From: Pedobacter yulinensis
GTDB taxonomy: Bacteria; Bacteroidota; Bacteroidia; Sphingobacteriales; Sphingobacteriaceae
Reading direction: 5' to 3'
DNA: 64,000 nt
Assembly (NCBI RefSeq): GCF_003029735.1
Contig: NZ_KZ686269.1
Span: forward strand, 1,302,001-1,366,000
The notes under the pieces are model-generated. The model was not told the DNA's origin, searched no databases, and saw only the letters and a program-made list of their open reading frames with translations. This document shows positions 16,118 to 24,666 of this stretch, one piece after another. Each line of letters opens with the position of its first letter. Positions within the stretch are counted from its first letter, which is position 1. A program made the position numbers and the translations under genes.

Positions 16118-17803
16118 ATGGAGAACAAAGCCATTTCCCGCAGCCTGCGCACACTGTCTCAACTGATGGAACTGCACGAACAAAACCCGTTCAAGATCAG
16201 ATCCGTCGCCAATGCCGCCTTCAAAGCTGACAAGCTGCCTTTCCGCCTTGATTCAAAAAGCGAAGAGGAACTGTCAAAGATTGATGGCATCGGGAAAAGT
16301 ATTGCTTCGAAAATCAGTGAGCTGCTAACCACAGGAAGCATGCGCGAGATGGACGAACTGTTCGCGCTCACCCCTGCCGGTATCGTCGAAATGATGGGCA
16401 TAAAGGGGATCGGTCCAAAAAAAATCGCCATCATCTGGCGAACACTGGGCATAGAAACGGTTGGTGAACTGTATTATGCCTGCAATGAGAACCGGCTGAT
16501 TGAAGCGAAAGGTTTCGGCTTAAAAACCCAGGAAGAGATCAAAAAAGCCATTGAATTCAAACTTGCAGGAAACGGCCGGTTCTTGTATGCCCGGGCTGAG
16601 CCGGCAGCGACTGCCCTGCACCAGGCTTTGTCAGCATGGCTGCACCCGCTGGATGAGCATGCCCTTCTTGGCCTTGGCGGCGCTTTCAGGCGTTGCGACG
16701 AAGTGATTGACGGACTGGACTTTATCCTGGCTACCTCCCGCCGGGAAGAAGTAGAAAGCCGCCTGCCGCAATTTGAAGATGTTCCTCTGATCCCCGCCGG
16801 CGAAAGCCACTATGCGGGCCAGACGACAGATGGCATGCAGGTAAACCTCTTTTTCTGCGATCTGCGTGATTTTTATATTGAATATTTCAGGAAAACGGGC
16901 AGTGCGGCACATGTTGAAGCGGTGCTGAGCCGCGTTGCCGCCCGGCATTTTGAAAATGAAGCAGCGATTTACGCGGCAGCCGGGCTGGCCTTCGTAGCTC
17001 CAGAACTGCGCGAAGACGATACGTACCTTAGCCAGGCAGAAGCCGGTAACCTGCCTGAACTGATCCGGCTCGAGGATCTGAAGGGCTCAATTCACAACCA
17101 CTCTACCTGGAGCGACGGCGTGCACAGCCTGGAAGAAATGGCTGTCTTTTGCCGCGATGTACTCAAACTGGAATACCTGGGCATTTCTGACCACTCAAGG
17201 ACCGCCGTTTATGCACATGGATTGTACGAAGAGCGTGTGGCCGCGCAGCACCTGGAAATTGAAGCCCTGAACGCCCGCCTGGAAGGTTTCAAAATTTTCA
17301 AAGGCATTGAGAGCGACATTTTAAGCGATGGCGCGCTGGATTATCCTGATGACGTACTGAAAACCTTTGACTTTGTTGTTGCATCGATACACAGCAACCT
17401 GAAAATGGACGAGCAAAAGGCCACCCAGCGGCTCATTAAGGCAATTGAGAACCCATACACCACCATTCTTGGTCACCCTACCGGCCGCCTGCTCCTTACG
17501 CGATCAGGTTACCCGGTTGATTACAGAAAAATCATTGATGCCTGTGCGGCAAACGGCGTAGTGATTGAGATCAATTCCAACCCGCTTCGGCTCGACCTGG
17601 ACTGGCGCTGGCACCGGTACGCGCTGGACCGCGGCGTCATGCTATCCATTAATCCCGATGCCCACCGGAACGAGGGGTTTCATGACATGCGTTATGGCGT
17701 ACTGGTTGGCCGCAAAGGCGGCCTGAGCAAAACCGCCTGTCTGAATGCACTGAACCGATCTGAGATCGAAGCCTATTTTAACGATCGGAAAAGCCGCATT
17801 TAA
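16118..17803 (+). CDS. PolX-like protein: degenerate family X polymerase plus PHP phosphoesterase
   Basis: 561 residues. Layout: helix-hairpin-helix region with GIGKSIASKI and GIKGIGPKKI (about 55-110), nucleotidyltransferase fold (about 165-310), then a PHP domain (about 325-560). The PHP metal ligands are all there: IHNHSTWSDG, ISDHS, GIESDIL, VASIHSN, LGHPTGR and NPDAH. In the polymerase part, where bacterial PolX has D-x-D and a third Asp in VDL, this protein reads Gly199-Leu-Asp201 and Asn243 (MQVNLFF). DNA synthesis is therefore doubtful, while the PHP 3'-5' exonuclease looks intact. The ATG at 16118 was chosen because upstream codons overlap the divergent lipoprotein gene. Confidence 0.85.
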   Translation: MENKAISRSLRTLSQLMELHEQNPFKIRSVANAAFKADKLPFRLDSKSEEELSKIDGIGKSIASKISELLTTGSMREMDELFALTPAGIVEMMGIKGIGPKKIAIIWRTLGIETVGELYYACNENRLIEAKGFGLKTQEEIKKAIEFKLAGNGRFLYARAEPAATALHQALSAWLHPLDEHALLGLGGAFRRCDEVIDGLDFILATSRREEVESRLPQFEDVPLIPAGESHYAGQTTDGMQVNLFFCDLRDFYIEYFRKTGSAAHVEAVLSRVAARHFENEAAIYAAAGLAFVAPELREDDTYLSQAEAGNLPELIRLEDLKGSIHNHSTWSDGVHSLEEMAVFCRDVLKLEYLGISDHSRTAVYAHGLYEERVAAQHLEIEALNARLEGFKIFKGIESDILSDGALDYPDDVLKTFDFVVASIHSNLKMDEQKATQRLIKAIENPYTTILGHPTGRLLLTRSGYPVDYRKIIDACAANGVVIEINSNPLRLDLDWRWHRYALDRGVMLSINPDAHRNEGFHDMRYGVLVGRKGGLSKTACLNALNRSEIEAYFNDRKSRI

Positions 17804-18792
17804 GCGGCCAGGATCGCTTCTATAGCTTCGAGTTCGGCCGCACTGAAATCGATGTTGTGCATACAGGCTACCGATTCGGCAATCTGTTCAGGCCGGCTTG
17901 CACCGATCAGCACCGAGGTGACCCGTTCGTCTTTAAGCAGCCATGAGAGTGCCATTTGGGCCAGTTTCTGGTTTCGCTGTACCGCAATTTCATTCAGCCG
18001 CGTCGCCTTTTCAACACTGGCTGGTGTGATGTGGCTCTCGTTGAGAAATTGACCACTCGTGGCAACGCGCGAATCTGCCGGGATACCGTGCAGGTACTTA
18101 TCCGTCAGAAGACCTTGTGCAAGCGGAGAAAAAGGGATACAGCCTACACCTTCGCGGCCGAGCAGGTCCATCAGTCCCCCTTCTGCCCAGCGTTCAAACA
18201 TGGAGTATTTGGGCTGGTGAATGAGACAGGGTGTGCCCAGCGAATTCAGGATTTGAATTGCCCTTTCTGCTTCGGGAGCTGCATAATTTGAAATCCCGAC
18301 ATACAGCGCCTTGCCTTGCCTCACGATCAGGTCAAGAGCAGCCATGGTTTCCTCGAGCGGGGTCTGGGGATCTGGCCTGTGGTGATAAAAGATATCGACA
18401 TAATCGAGCTTCATGCGTTTCAGGCTCTGGTCAAGGCTGGATACCAGGTATTTCTTCGAGCCCCAGTCACCGTAAGGTCCGTCCCACATGGTGTAACCCG
18501 CTTTTGAGGAAATGATGAGCTCATCGCGATAATTCGAAAAATCTTTTTCCAATATACGGCCAAAGTTCTCTTCTGCCGAGCCCGGAGGCGGCCCGTAGTT
18601 ATTGGCCAGATCAAAGTGTGTTACGCCAAGGTTGAACGCCGTATGAACCATGGCACGGCCGTTTTCGAAATTATTTACTCCCCCGAAGTTGTGCCACAGG
18701 CCAAGTGACAGTGCCGGAAGTTTCAATCCGCTGTTCCCGCAGCGGCGGTATTGCATATCAGTATAACGGCCAGGGTTAGGCAAGTAGGTCAT
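17800..18792 (-). CDS. Aldo/keto reductase, YghZ/GprA-like
   Basis: 330 residues with the AKR tetrad readable: Asp61 and Tyr66 (FDLANNYG), Lys97 (ISSKAGY) and His138 (FYHHRPD). The MQYRRCGNSGLKLPALSLGLWHNFG start and GPPPGSAEENFG loop fit the YghZ subgroup, which reduces L-glyceraldehyde 3-phosphate and methylglyoxal with NADPH. The substrate here is inferred only. It stands alone with a clear promoter at 18814-18842. Its stop overlaps the PolX stop by 4 bp in convergent orientation. Confidence 0.88.
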   Translation of the reverse strand: MTYLPNPGRYTDMQYRRCGNSGLKLPALSLGLWHNFGGVNNFENGRAMVHTAFNLGVTHFDLANNYGPPPGSAEENFGRILEKDFSNYRDELIISSKAGYTMWDGPYGDWGSKKYLVSSLDQSLKRMKLDYVDIFYHHRPDPQTPLEETMAALDLIVRQGKALYVGISNYAAPEAERAIQILNSLGTPCLIHQPKYSMFERWAEGGLMDLLGREGVGCIPFSPLAQGLLTDKYLHGIPADSRVATSGQFLNESHITPASVEKATRLNEIAVQRNQKLAQMALSWLLKDERVTSVLIGASRPEQIAESVACMHNIDFSAAELEAIEAILAA

Positions 18793-18813
18793 GGTTCAGG
18801 GTTTTTGGTAGCG

Positions 18814-18842
18814 CAAACTTACCAAAATTTGCCAAGCGGCAA
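18814..18842 (-). promoter_or_regulatory. Promoter of the aldo/keto reductase gene
   Basis: TTG (18842-18840), 18-bp spacer and TAAGTTTG (18821-18814) on the minus strand. Between them lies a small inverted repeat, TTTGCC-N4-GGCAAA (18828-18843), that could be an operator. The ATG is at 18792, giving a leader of roughly 15 nt. Confidence 0.55.
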
Positions 18843-18931
18843 AACTGTATTGGTACCAGTCCTGGCAAGCCCATAAGCCTTTTAAAACATTCGACTGCGA
18901 ATCCTGTTTAAAATCAAGCAAACTCTATGAA

Positions 18932-20065
18932 ATGAAGGATTTCCCGCTCACCGTAAAACGCGCTATTGAACTTCTCGGACTGCTGGCCATCGGCACGGTC
19001 CTGGTCATCGGCAACCACATCATCATGCCGGTTCTTATGGCTTTTTTTATCAGCATCATGCTCTTGCCGATGTTCAGGTTCCTGAAGCGAAAAAAGTTTC
19101 CCGAGGTCCTGGCCATTGTGCTTCCGATCCTGCTTGTTGCCATCGTCTTTGGCGGTCTGGGTTGGTTTTTTTCTTCGCAGTTGGGCATACTGGCTCAGGA
19201 CTTTCCGCAGATTAAAAAGAATGTCACGCTGCACATCAATTCATTAAGTACCTGGATCGAAAACCTGACCAATTATTCAACGACCGAGCAACGGAAGTTC
19301 CTCGACGAGAAAAGCAATGACCTGCTGAACATGGCAGGCGGACTTGCGGGCGGCGCGGCCAGTTCCGTTTCGTCTACATTCGTATTTATCGGCTTGTTGC
19401 CTATATACATTTACCTGATGCTGTTCTACAAGGATATACTTTTGCGCTTTATTTTTATGTGGTTTAAGGTTGAGCAGCATGATAAAGTAAAAGAAGCTAT
19501 ATACGAGACTGAATCGATTATCAAAAGTTACCTGGTCGGGCTGCTGATCCAGGTTACGTATATGACGATACTCCTGGGTGGTATTTTGCTTATTATCGGC
19601 ATCAAACATGCGCTGCTGATCGGCGTAATCTTTGCGCTGCTGAATCTTATTCCATACGTTGGTGCCCTGATCGGGAATATAATCGGGGTGTTGATTACCC
19701 TGGCCTCTTCCCAGGAGCTCTGGCCGGTTGTCACTGTACTTGCCGTCATTGCATTCGTGCAGTTTCTCGACAACAACATTTTAATGCCGCGCATTGTAGG
19801 CTCGAAAGTTAAGATCAATGCCCTCTTTGCCATTTTGGGCGTGTTTATAGGCGGCAGCATAGCTGGTGTTTCGGGGATGTTCCTGGCCCTGCCAATTATT
19901 GCCGTGCTGAAGATTATTTTCGACCGTTCAGACATGTTCAAGCAATGGGGTGTTTTGTTAGGCGACGAGCGCCCGGCAAGAAGCCCTATGACTTTTCCGA
20001 CCTTCAGGAAGAAAAAACCCATTCCTACAAAATCGGGTGACGTGCCGAAAACCGGCGAAAAATAG
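18932..20065 (+). CDS. AI-2E family transporter (PerM-like membrane protein)
   Basis: 377 residues. About eight membrane helices: two near the N terminus (residues 8-75 with an RFLKRKKFPEVLAIVLP break), one near 150-170, and a cluster at 205-330 containing LLNLIPYVGALIGNIIGV and FLDNNILMPRIVGSKVKINAL, both hallmarks of the family. The tail is basic and soluble. Named for autoinducer-2 export, but members also move sodium or other solutes, so the substrate is open. It diverges from the aldo/keto reductase gene. Confidence 0.85.
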   Translation: MKDFPLTVKRAIELLGLLAIGTVLVIGNHIIMPVLMAFFISIMLLPMFRFLKRKKFPEVLAIVLPILLVAIVFGGLGWFFSSQLGILAQDFPQIKKNVTLHINSLSTWIENLTNYSTTEQRKFLDEKSNDLLNMAGGLAGGAASSVSSTFVFIGLLPIYIYLMLFYKDILLRFIFMWFKVEQHDKVKEAIYETESIIKSYLVGLLIQVTYMTILLGGILLIIGIKHALLIGVIFALLNLIPYVGALIGNIIGVLITLASSQELWPVVTVLAVIAFVQFLDNNILMPRIVGSKVKINALFAILGVFIGGSIAGVSGMFLALPIIAVLKIIFDRSDMFKQWGVLLGDERPARSPMTFPTFRKKKPIPTKSGDVPKTGEK

Positions 20066-20184
20066 GCAGGCTTTGGCCATGTAACAACAGTTCAGACGGT
20101 TTCGTAAGCATACCTCAGCGACAGCAGAACAGACAGAGCCGCCAGAACGGGTCTGCATTTGACTGAGGATAAAAAACTGGCTGA

Positions 20185-21954
20185 TTACATTCTCTCAGGC
20201 ACGGTAATACCCAGCAGGCTCATGCCTTGTCTGAGCACATCGCCGGTTACCCTGCAGATATTCAGCCTGAACTGTTTCTGTGCACCTGCCTCTGTTTTCA
20301 CGATCGGCGGGATCTCATGATAAAATTTATTGAAGCCTTTTGCCAGCTCAAAAAGGTAGTTCGCCATGACCGCCGGACTGTGCGTTGCTGCAGCCTCCCT
20401 GATCTGGGCGGGGTACTTGCCAAGCATCATGACCATGTCCAGTTCCGTGTCAGATAATTCAACGCCGGCAGCGTCGCCACCAGGCTGGTAAGCTGCCTTA
20501 GCAAGCAGGGACCGGATGCGGGCATGGGTATACTGAATAAATGGCCCGGTGTGGCCCTGAAAATCGATCGATTCGTTCGGGTCAAAAAGTAACCGTTTCT
20601 TCGGTTCTACTTTCAGCAGGAAATATTTCAATGCGCCAAGACCGATGTTGCGGTAAAGCGCATTTTTATCTTCTTCAGGAAAGTCGTTTGTCTTGCCTAA
20701 TTCCTCTGTCTTAGACTTCGCCGTGCGGATCATTTCGCCTATGAGGTCGTCTGCGTCGACAACCGTGCCTTCGCGCGATTTCATTTTTCCGCTGGGCAGG
20801 TCTACCATGCCATAAGACAGGTGGTACAGGCCTTTTGCCCAGGGTTTACCCAGTTTTTCGAGGATCAGGAACAGTACCTTAAAATGATAATCCTGTTCAT
20901 TGCCGACTACGTAAATGGATTCATCCATCTGGTAGTCGTCCTGCTTCATCTGGGCGGTACCCAAATCCTGCGTAATATAAACGGAAGTGCCATCTGCCCG
21001 CAGCACCAATTTTTCGTCAAGCCCTTCGGCCGTCAGGTCAATCCAGACAGACCCATCGTCCTTACGGAAGAAGACGCCTTTCTCCAGGCCCTCTTCTACT
21101 GTATCCTTGCCGAGCAGGTAAGTATTGCTTTCGTAATAAAAACGGTCAAAGTCTACGCCCAGATTGGCATAGGTAACGCCAAAGCCTTCATATACCCATC
21201 CATTCATTTTTTCCCAGAGTGCAATGACCCCGGCATCGCCCGCTTCCCATTGCTGGAGCATCTGTTGCGCCTCGACGATAAGCGGCGCGCTTTTTTTTGC
21301 CTGTTCTTCAGTTTGTCCCTGATCCATCAGGGCTTTGATTTCCTTTTTATATTCGGCGTCAAAAACGACGTAGTACTTACCAACGAGGTGGTCGCCTTTC
21401 ATCCCAGAGTTTTCCGGCGTTTCGCCATTGCCCCATTTTTGCCAGGCCAGCATGGACTTACAGATGTGTATACCCCGGTCGTTGACCAGGTTTACCTTAA
21501 TGACCTCGTAACCGCTCGCTTTAAGCAGCTCGGCGACCGAGTAGCCCAGCAGGTTATTGCGCACGTGGCCCAGGTGCAGAGGTTTATTGGTATTGGGCGA
21601 GGAATATTCGACCATGACCTTTTTGCCGTTCGGGGCAATGCGGCCAAAGCCGGTTCCCAGGATCTCTTCATGAAACACACGCAGGAAGTACTGCTGATCA
21701 AGTACCAGGTTCAGGAAACCTTTAACAACATTAAAAGCCGCCACTTCAGCTACATTCGCCTGCAGGTATTTCCCGATATCTTCAGCCGTTTCGGCCGGGT
21801 TTTTCTTCGAATACCTGACGATGGGAAAAGCGACAATCGTAACCTGACCTTCAAATTCCTTCCGGGTCTCCTGCAAAGAAATCACATCTGCTGGAACCTG
21901 GGTTCCGTACAGTTCCTCGATGGCCTTCCGGGCCGCCGCAACGATAAAATCCAT
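20185..21954 (-). CDS. argS: Arginyl-tRNA synthetase
   Basis: 589 residues from the ATG at 21954 (MDFIVAAARKA); longer in-frame starts add 26 residues that do not fit the family. The class I signature is SSPNTNKPLHLGHVRNN (HIGH-like HLGH), and the KMSKS equivalent is GKMKSREGTVVDADDLI. The C-terminal DALR domain ends in VTGDVLRQGMSLLGITVPERM. The -7 box TATTTTTG (21966-21959) is only 4 nt before the ATG, which supports this start and suggests a leaderless message. It is divergent from the arginine-processing cluster. Confidence 0.95.
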   Translation of the reverse strand: MDFIVAAARKAIEELYGTQVPADVISLQETRKEFEGQVTIVAFPIVRYSKKNPAETAEDIGKYLQANVAEVAAFNVVKGFLNLVLDQQYFLRVFHEEILGTGFGRIAPNGKKVMVEYSSPNTNKPLHLGHVRNNLLGYSVAELLKASGYEVIKVNLVNDRGIHICKSMLAWQKWGNGETPENSGMKGDHLVGKYYVVFDAEYKKEIKALMDQGQTEEQAKKSAPLIVEAQQMLQQWEAGDAGVIALWEKMNGWVYEGFGVTYANLGVDFDRFYYESNTYLLGKDTVEEGLEKGVFFRKDDGSVWIDLTAEGLDEKLVLRADGTSVYITQDLGTAQMKQDDYQMDESIYVVGNEQDYHFKVLFLILEKLGKPWAKGLYHLSYGMVDLPSGKMKSREGTVVDADDLIGEMIRTAKSKTEELGKTNDFPEEDKNALYRNIGLGALKYFLLKVEPKKRLLFDPNESIDFQGHTGPFIQYTHARIRSLLAKAAYQPGGDAAGVELSDTELDMVMMLGKYPAQIREAAATHSPAVMANYLFELAKGFNKFYHEIPPIVKTEAGAQKQFRLNICRVTGDVLRQGMSLLGITVPERM

Positions 21955-21958
21955 GCGG

Positions 21959-21966
21959 CAAAAATA
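21959..21966 (-). promoter_or_regulatory. -7 box directly upstream of argS
   Basis: TATTTTTG, an exact TAnnTTTG match ending 4 nt from the ATG (CCGC-ATG). No TTG was found at -33. Confidence 0.45.
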
Positions 21967-22099
21967 GCTATCGGCCAGCGAAATTTGCCTTTGGGGCCGA
22001 AAATTTATTTCAGCAGAGCATCTGCCCGCCAAACCGGGACGTATGACCGGCTGTGCGGTATGGTATGTGACCGCTGCTCAGGCATTGGAAAAATAAAGG

Positions 22100-22107
22100 T
22101 AACTTTG
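22100..22107 (+). promoter_or_regulatory. -7 box of the arginine deiminase-like gene
   Basis: TAACTTTG, exact match, 15 nt before the ATG at 22123. The nearest upstream TTG (22085-22087) is only 12 bp away, so the -33 element is unclear. Confidence 0.4.
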
Positions 22108-22122
22108 CAGCAACCAAAACTT

Positions 22123-23577
22123 ATGAGCATAAAAAAACACGACAACGGCATACACGTACCGAATGAGATCGGTACGCTTCGAGCATTGCTGATTCACAGT
22201 CCCGACAGTGGCCTGGGTAAAGTGGTGCCTTCAAAAGCGCAGGATTGGCTCTTCGAAGATATCGTACACCTTGATACGGTTCGTAAAGCGGAATACGATT
22301 ATTATCTGAAAGTGCTGATGTATTTCCTGGACCCGGGAAAGATCAAGGGAAAACTCCGGGAAATTGATGCGGAGGAAAATGACCGGGCATTTTACAAGCC
22401 GGACCATCCCAATTTTCATGGGTCAGACAAGGTGCTCGAGCTGCAGCAATTGCTGGCAGAAATATTGGAAAACGAAGGGATCCGGAAAAAACTGACAGCT
22501 TCAGTTTGTGCCATAGAAGGCTGCACGTACCGGCTGCAGCAGGAATTGATCGCTACAGATGCCCGGCTGCTCGCCAAAATATTTATTTCGGGTACGCTCC
22601 CAGACGAGCGCATGATCTTTGCACCGATACCAAACCTTATTTTTACCCGCGATGTGGGCATCACGATCAACAACTTCGTGCTGCTCAACAAGCCGGCAAA
22701 AAAAGCAAGGAGCCGCGAAACCTTGCTCATGCGGTATATATTTTTCAATCATCCCTATTTTGCCGACTATCGTGACAATATCCTTGAGATCCCTGACCCG
22801 CTGCAGCATTTTCTTCGTCCGGGAGAGGACGAAGACCACCGCACCACTCTGGAAGGTGGAGACGTCATGGTGGTTAGTCCAGGCCATGTGCTGATCGGCT
22901 GCAGCGAACGTACCTCGCCCCTTGGGGCCAACGAAGCGATCAAATTGCTGTTCCAGCATGAGGTGGTCGAAAAAGTAACAGTGGTCAAGATTCCCAACAA
23001 GCGGGATTTCATGCACATTGATACCGTTTTTACGCAGGTAAAGAGAAACGTCTGGGTGGTACTGAGTTCGGTATCCCGCCAGGGCGGCGGTGTCAGGGAG
23101 CCTATTCACCTGCTTGTAGAACAGGAAAACCGGGACAAGACTGAGATCATCCAGTTTCGCCGGGAAGACCCGATGCAGCCTAAACGATTTGAGAGCATCG
23201 AGTCGCTGCTCGACGACATCAGCAGAAACGACCTGGGCAGCCGGGAGGAAACGCGCTTCATTTATAGTGGCAATGATACCTTTCCCTACGATGCCCGCGA
23301 GCAGTGGACCGACTCCTGCAACCTGCTGGCCATTCGTGAGGGCGTAGTACTCGGCTACGACCGGAACGACAACACCATTCAGGCATTTAAAACGCAGGGT
23401 TTCGAGGTAATCCATGTGGCGGCGCTGATCGATAAGCTGGAAAACGGCGAACTTGAAGCGGCCCGTCTTAAAGACACGCTTATCCTGATGCCTTCGGCAG
23501 AACTGTCGCGTGCACGCGGCGGCTTTCATTGCATGAGCCTGCCGATCAGGCGCGATTCCCTTGATCTTACCGTTTAA
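22123..23577 (+). CDS. Arginine deiminase-like amidinotransferase-fold enzyme
   Basis: 484 residues from the ATG at 22123; the frame stays open far upstream, but that part is antisense to argS. The guanidine-modifying fold is recognisable with the arginine deiminase catalytic set: FTRDVG (near 180), LEGGDV (near 243), MHIDTVFT with the catalytic His (near 296) and a C-terminal RGGFHCMSLP with the nucleophilic Cys. It is longer than typical arginine deiminases (about 410). The likely reaction is arginine to citrulline plus ammonia, but another guanidino substrate is possible. It is followed 5 bp later by ctlX. Confidence 0.82.
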   Translation: MSIKKHDNGIHVPNEIGTLRALLIHSPDSGLGKVVPSKAQDWLFEDIVHLDTVRKAEYDYYLKVLMYFLDPGKIKGKLREIDAEENDRAFYKPDHPNFHGSDKVLELQQLLAEILENEGIRKKLTASVCAIEGCTYRLQQELIATDARLLAKIFISGTLPDERMIFAPIPNLIFTRDVGITINNFVLLNKPAKKARSRETLLMRYIFFNHPYFADYRDNILEIPDPLQHFLRPGEDEDHRTTLEGGDVMVVSPGHVLIGCSERTSPLGANEAIKLLFQHEVVEKVTVVKIPNKRDFMHIDTVFTQVKRNVWVVLSSVSRQGGGVREPIHLLVEQENRDKTEIIQFRREDPMQPKRFESIESLLDDISRNDLGSREETRFIYSGNDTFPYDAREQWTDSCNLLAIREGVVLGYDRNDNTIQAFKTQGFEVIHVAALIDKLENGELEAARLKDTLILMPSAELSRARGGFHCMSLPIRRDSLDLTV

Positions 23578-23582
23578 TAGAG

Positions 23583-24497
23583 ATGCAGCTAACCAACCAC
23601 GTTTTAATGATCCGGCCAGTCGACTTCAAGTTCAACACACAGACAGCCGCAAACAACCGCTTCCAGGTACAGCCAGGCTCCTTGCAGGAACAGGTCCAGC
23701 AACGGGCGCTTGCCGAATTCGATGCATTTGCCGGCCTGCTTCGCCATGAGGGCGTAAACGTCACCATCGTGAACGATACACTGGACCCTGAAACTCCTGA
23801 CTCGATCTTTCCGAATAACTGGATTTCACTTCATGAAGATGGTCGTGCTTTCCTGTATCCGATGTTTTCAGAGAACCGGCGCAAAGAACGCCGGGACGAT
23901 ATTATCCAGTTGCTCGCTACGCGCTTCAGGCTGTCGGCTGTCGAGGACCTGAGCAGCTATGAAAATACGGCCAGATTCCTGGAGGGGACTGGCAGCATGG
24001 TACTTGACCGCGACCACAAGATTGCTTACGCATGCCGGTCGCAGCGTACCGATGCCGAGGTGCTGCATGACTTCTGTGCCCGTGCAGGCTATCGGCCCGT
24101 CGTTTTTTCGGCTACCGATGCCTCAGGTTTCCCGATCTACCACACCAATGTGATGATGTGCGTGGGCGACGGCTTCGTGCTTGCCTGCTTTGATGCCTTG
24201 CCGCTGGAGGCCGAGCGCCGGTTGCTGCTGGATGCGATCCGGTCAACCGGGAAAGAAACAGTCGGCATCAGCCTCGATCAGATGAACCGCTTTGCAGGCA
24301 ACATGCTGCAGCTGCAGGGCCGGTCGGAAAAACTGATCGTCATGTCAGAGCAGGCCTTCCGGTCGCTGCTTCCGGCGCAGGCAGGTATTCTTGAGAAATA
24401 TGGAAAGCTGATTTATGCTCCGTTAACAACGATAGAAACCAATGGGGGCGGCAGTGCGCGCTGCATGCTCGCCGAGATCCATCTACCAGAGAATTAG
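23583..24497 (+). CDS. ctlX: Citrulline utilization hydrolase CtlX-like protein
   Basis: 304 residues, single domain, same amidinotransferase fold as its neighbour. Motifs: PDSIFPNNWISLHEDG (near 75), LEGTGSMVLDRD with the acidic residue (near 132), YHTNVMMCVGDGF with the catalytic His (near 182) and a C-terminal NGGGSARCMLAEI with the Cys. This pattern is that of CtlX, described for citrulline use in other bacteria. It begins 5 bp after the deiminase-like stop, so both are in one operon; a terminator follows. Confidence 0.8.
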   Translation: MQLTNHVLMIRPVDFKFNTQTAANNRFQVQPGSLQEQVQQRALAEFDAFAGLLRHEGVNVTIVNDTLDPETPDSIFPNNWISLHEDGRAFLYPMFSENRRKERRDDIIQLLATRFRLSAVEDLSSYENTARFLEGTGSMVLDRDHKIAYACRSQRTDAEVLHDFCARAGYRPVVFSATDASGFPIYHTNVMMCVGDGFVLACFDALPLEAERRLLLDAIRSTGKETVGISLDQMNRFAGNMLQLQGRSEKLIVMSEQAFRSLLPAQAGILEKYGKLIYAPLTTIETNGGGSARCMLAEIHLPEN

Positions 24498-24569
24498 CGA
24501 GATACCAGACTGTTTCAAGCCGTAACCCGGGCGTTAAGTGTAGCGAATTTGTCATACTTTCCGCAACCG

Positions 24570-24587
24570 GCCCGCAACGGGCTTTTT
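24570..24587 (+). terminator. Intrinsic terminator after ctlX
   Basis: GCCCG-CAA-CGGGC stem followed by five T, about 70 bp after the ctlX stop. Confidence 0.6.
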
Positions 24588-24666
24588 CGGCCAAAAATTA
24601 TTCCCGGCAGCAGGGACATTTCCATATAAAAATTACATTTTTGCAAAAAATACCAGCAAGATAAAA

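Noticed and set aside
20821..22122. More than 430 open codons upstream of the deiminase-like start, on the plus strand
   Set aside because: They are exactly antisense to argS, lack any family pattern and cross the argS promoter; codon structure of argS on the other strand explains the openness.
22501..23529. 342-codon minus-strand ORF opposite the deiminase-like gene
   Set aside because: Antisense shadow: the plus strand carries clear catalytic motifs, and the antisense translation shows no recognisable domain.
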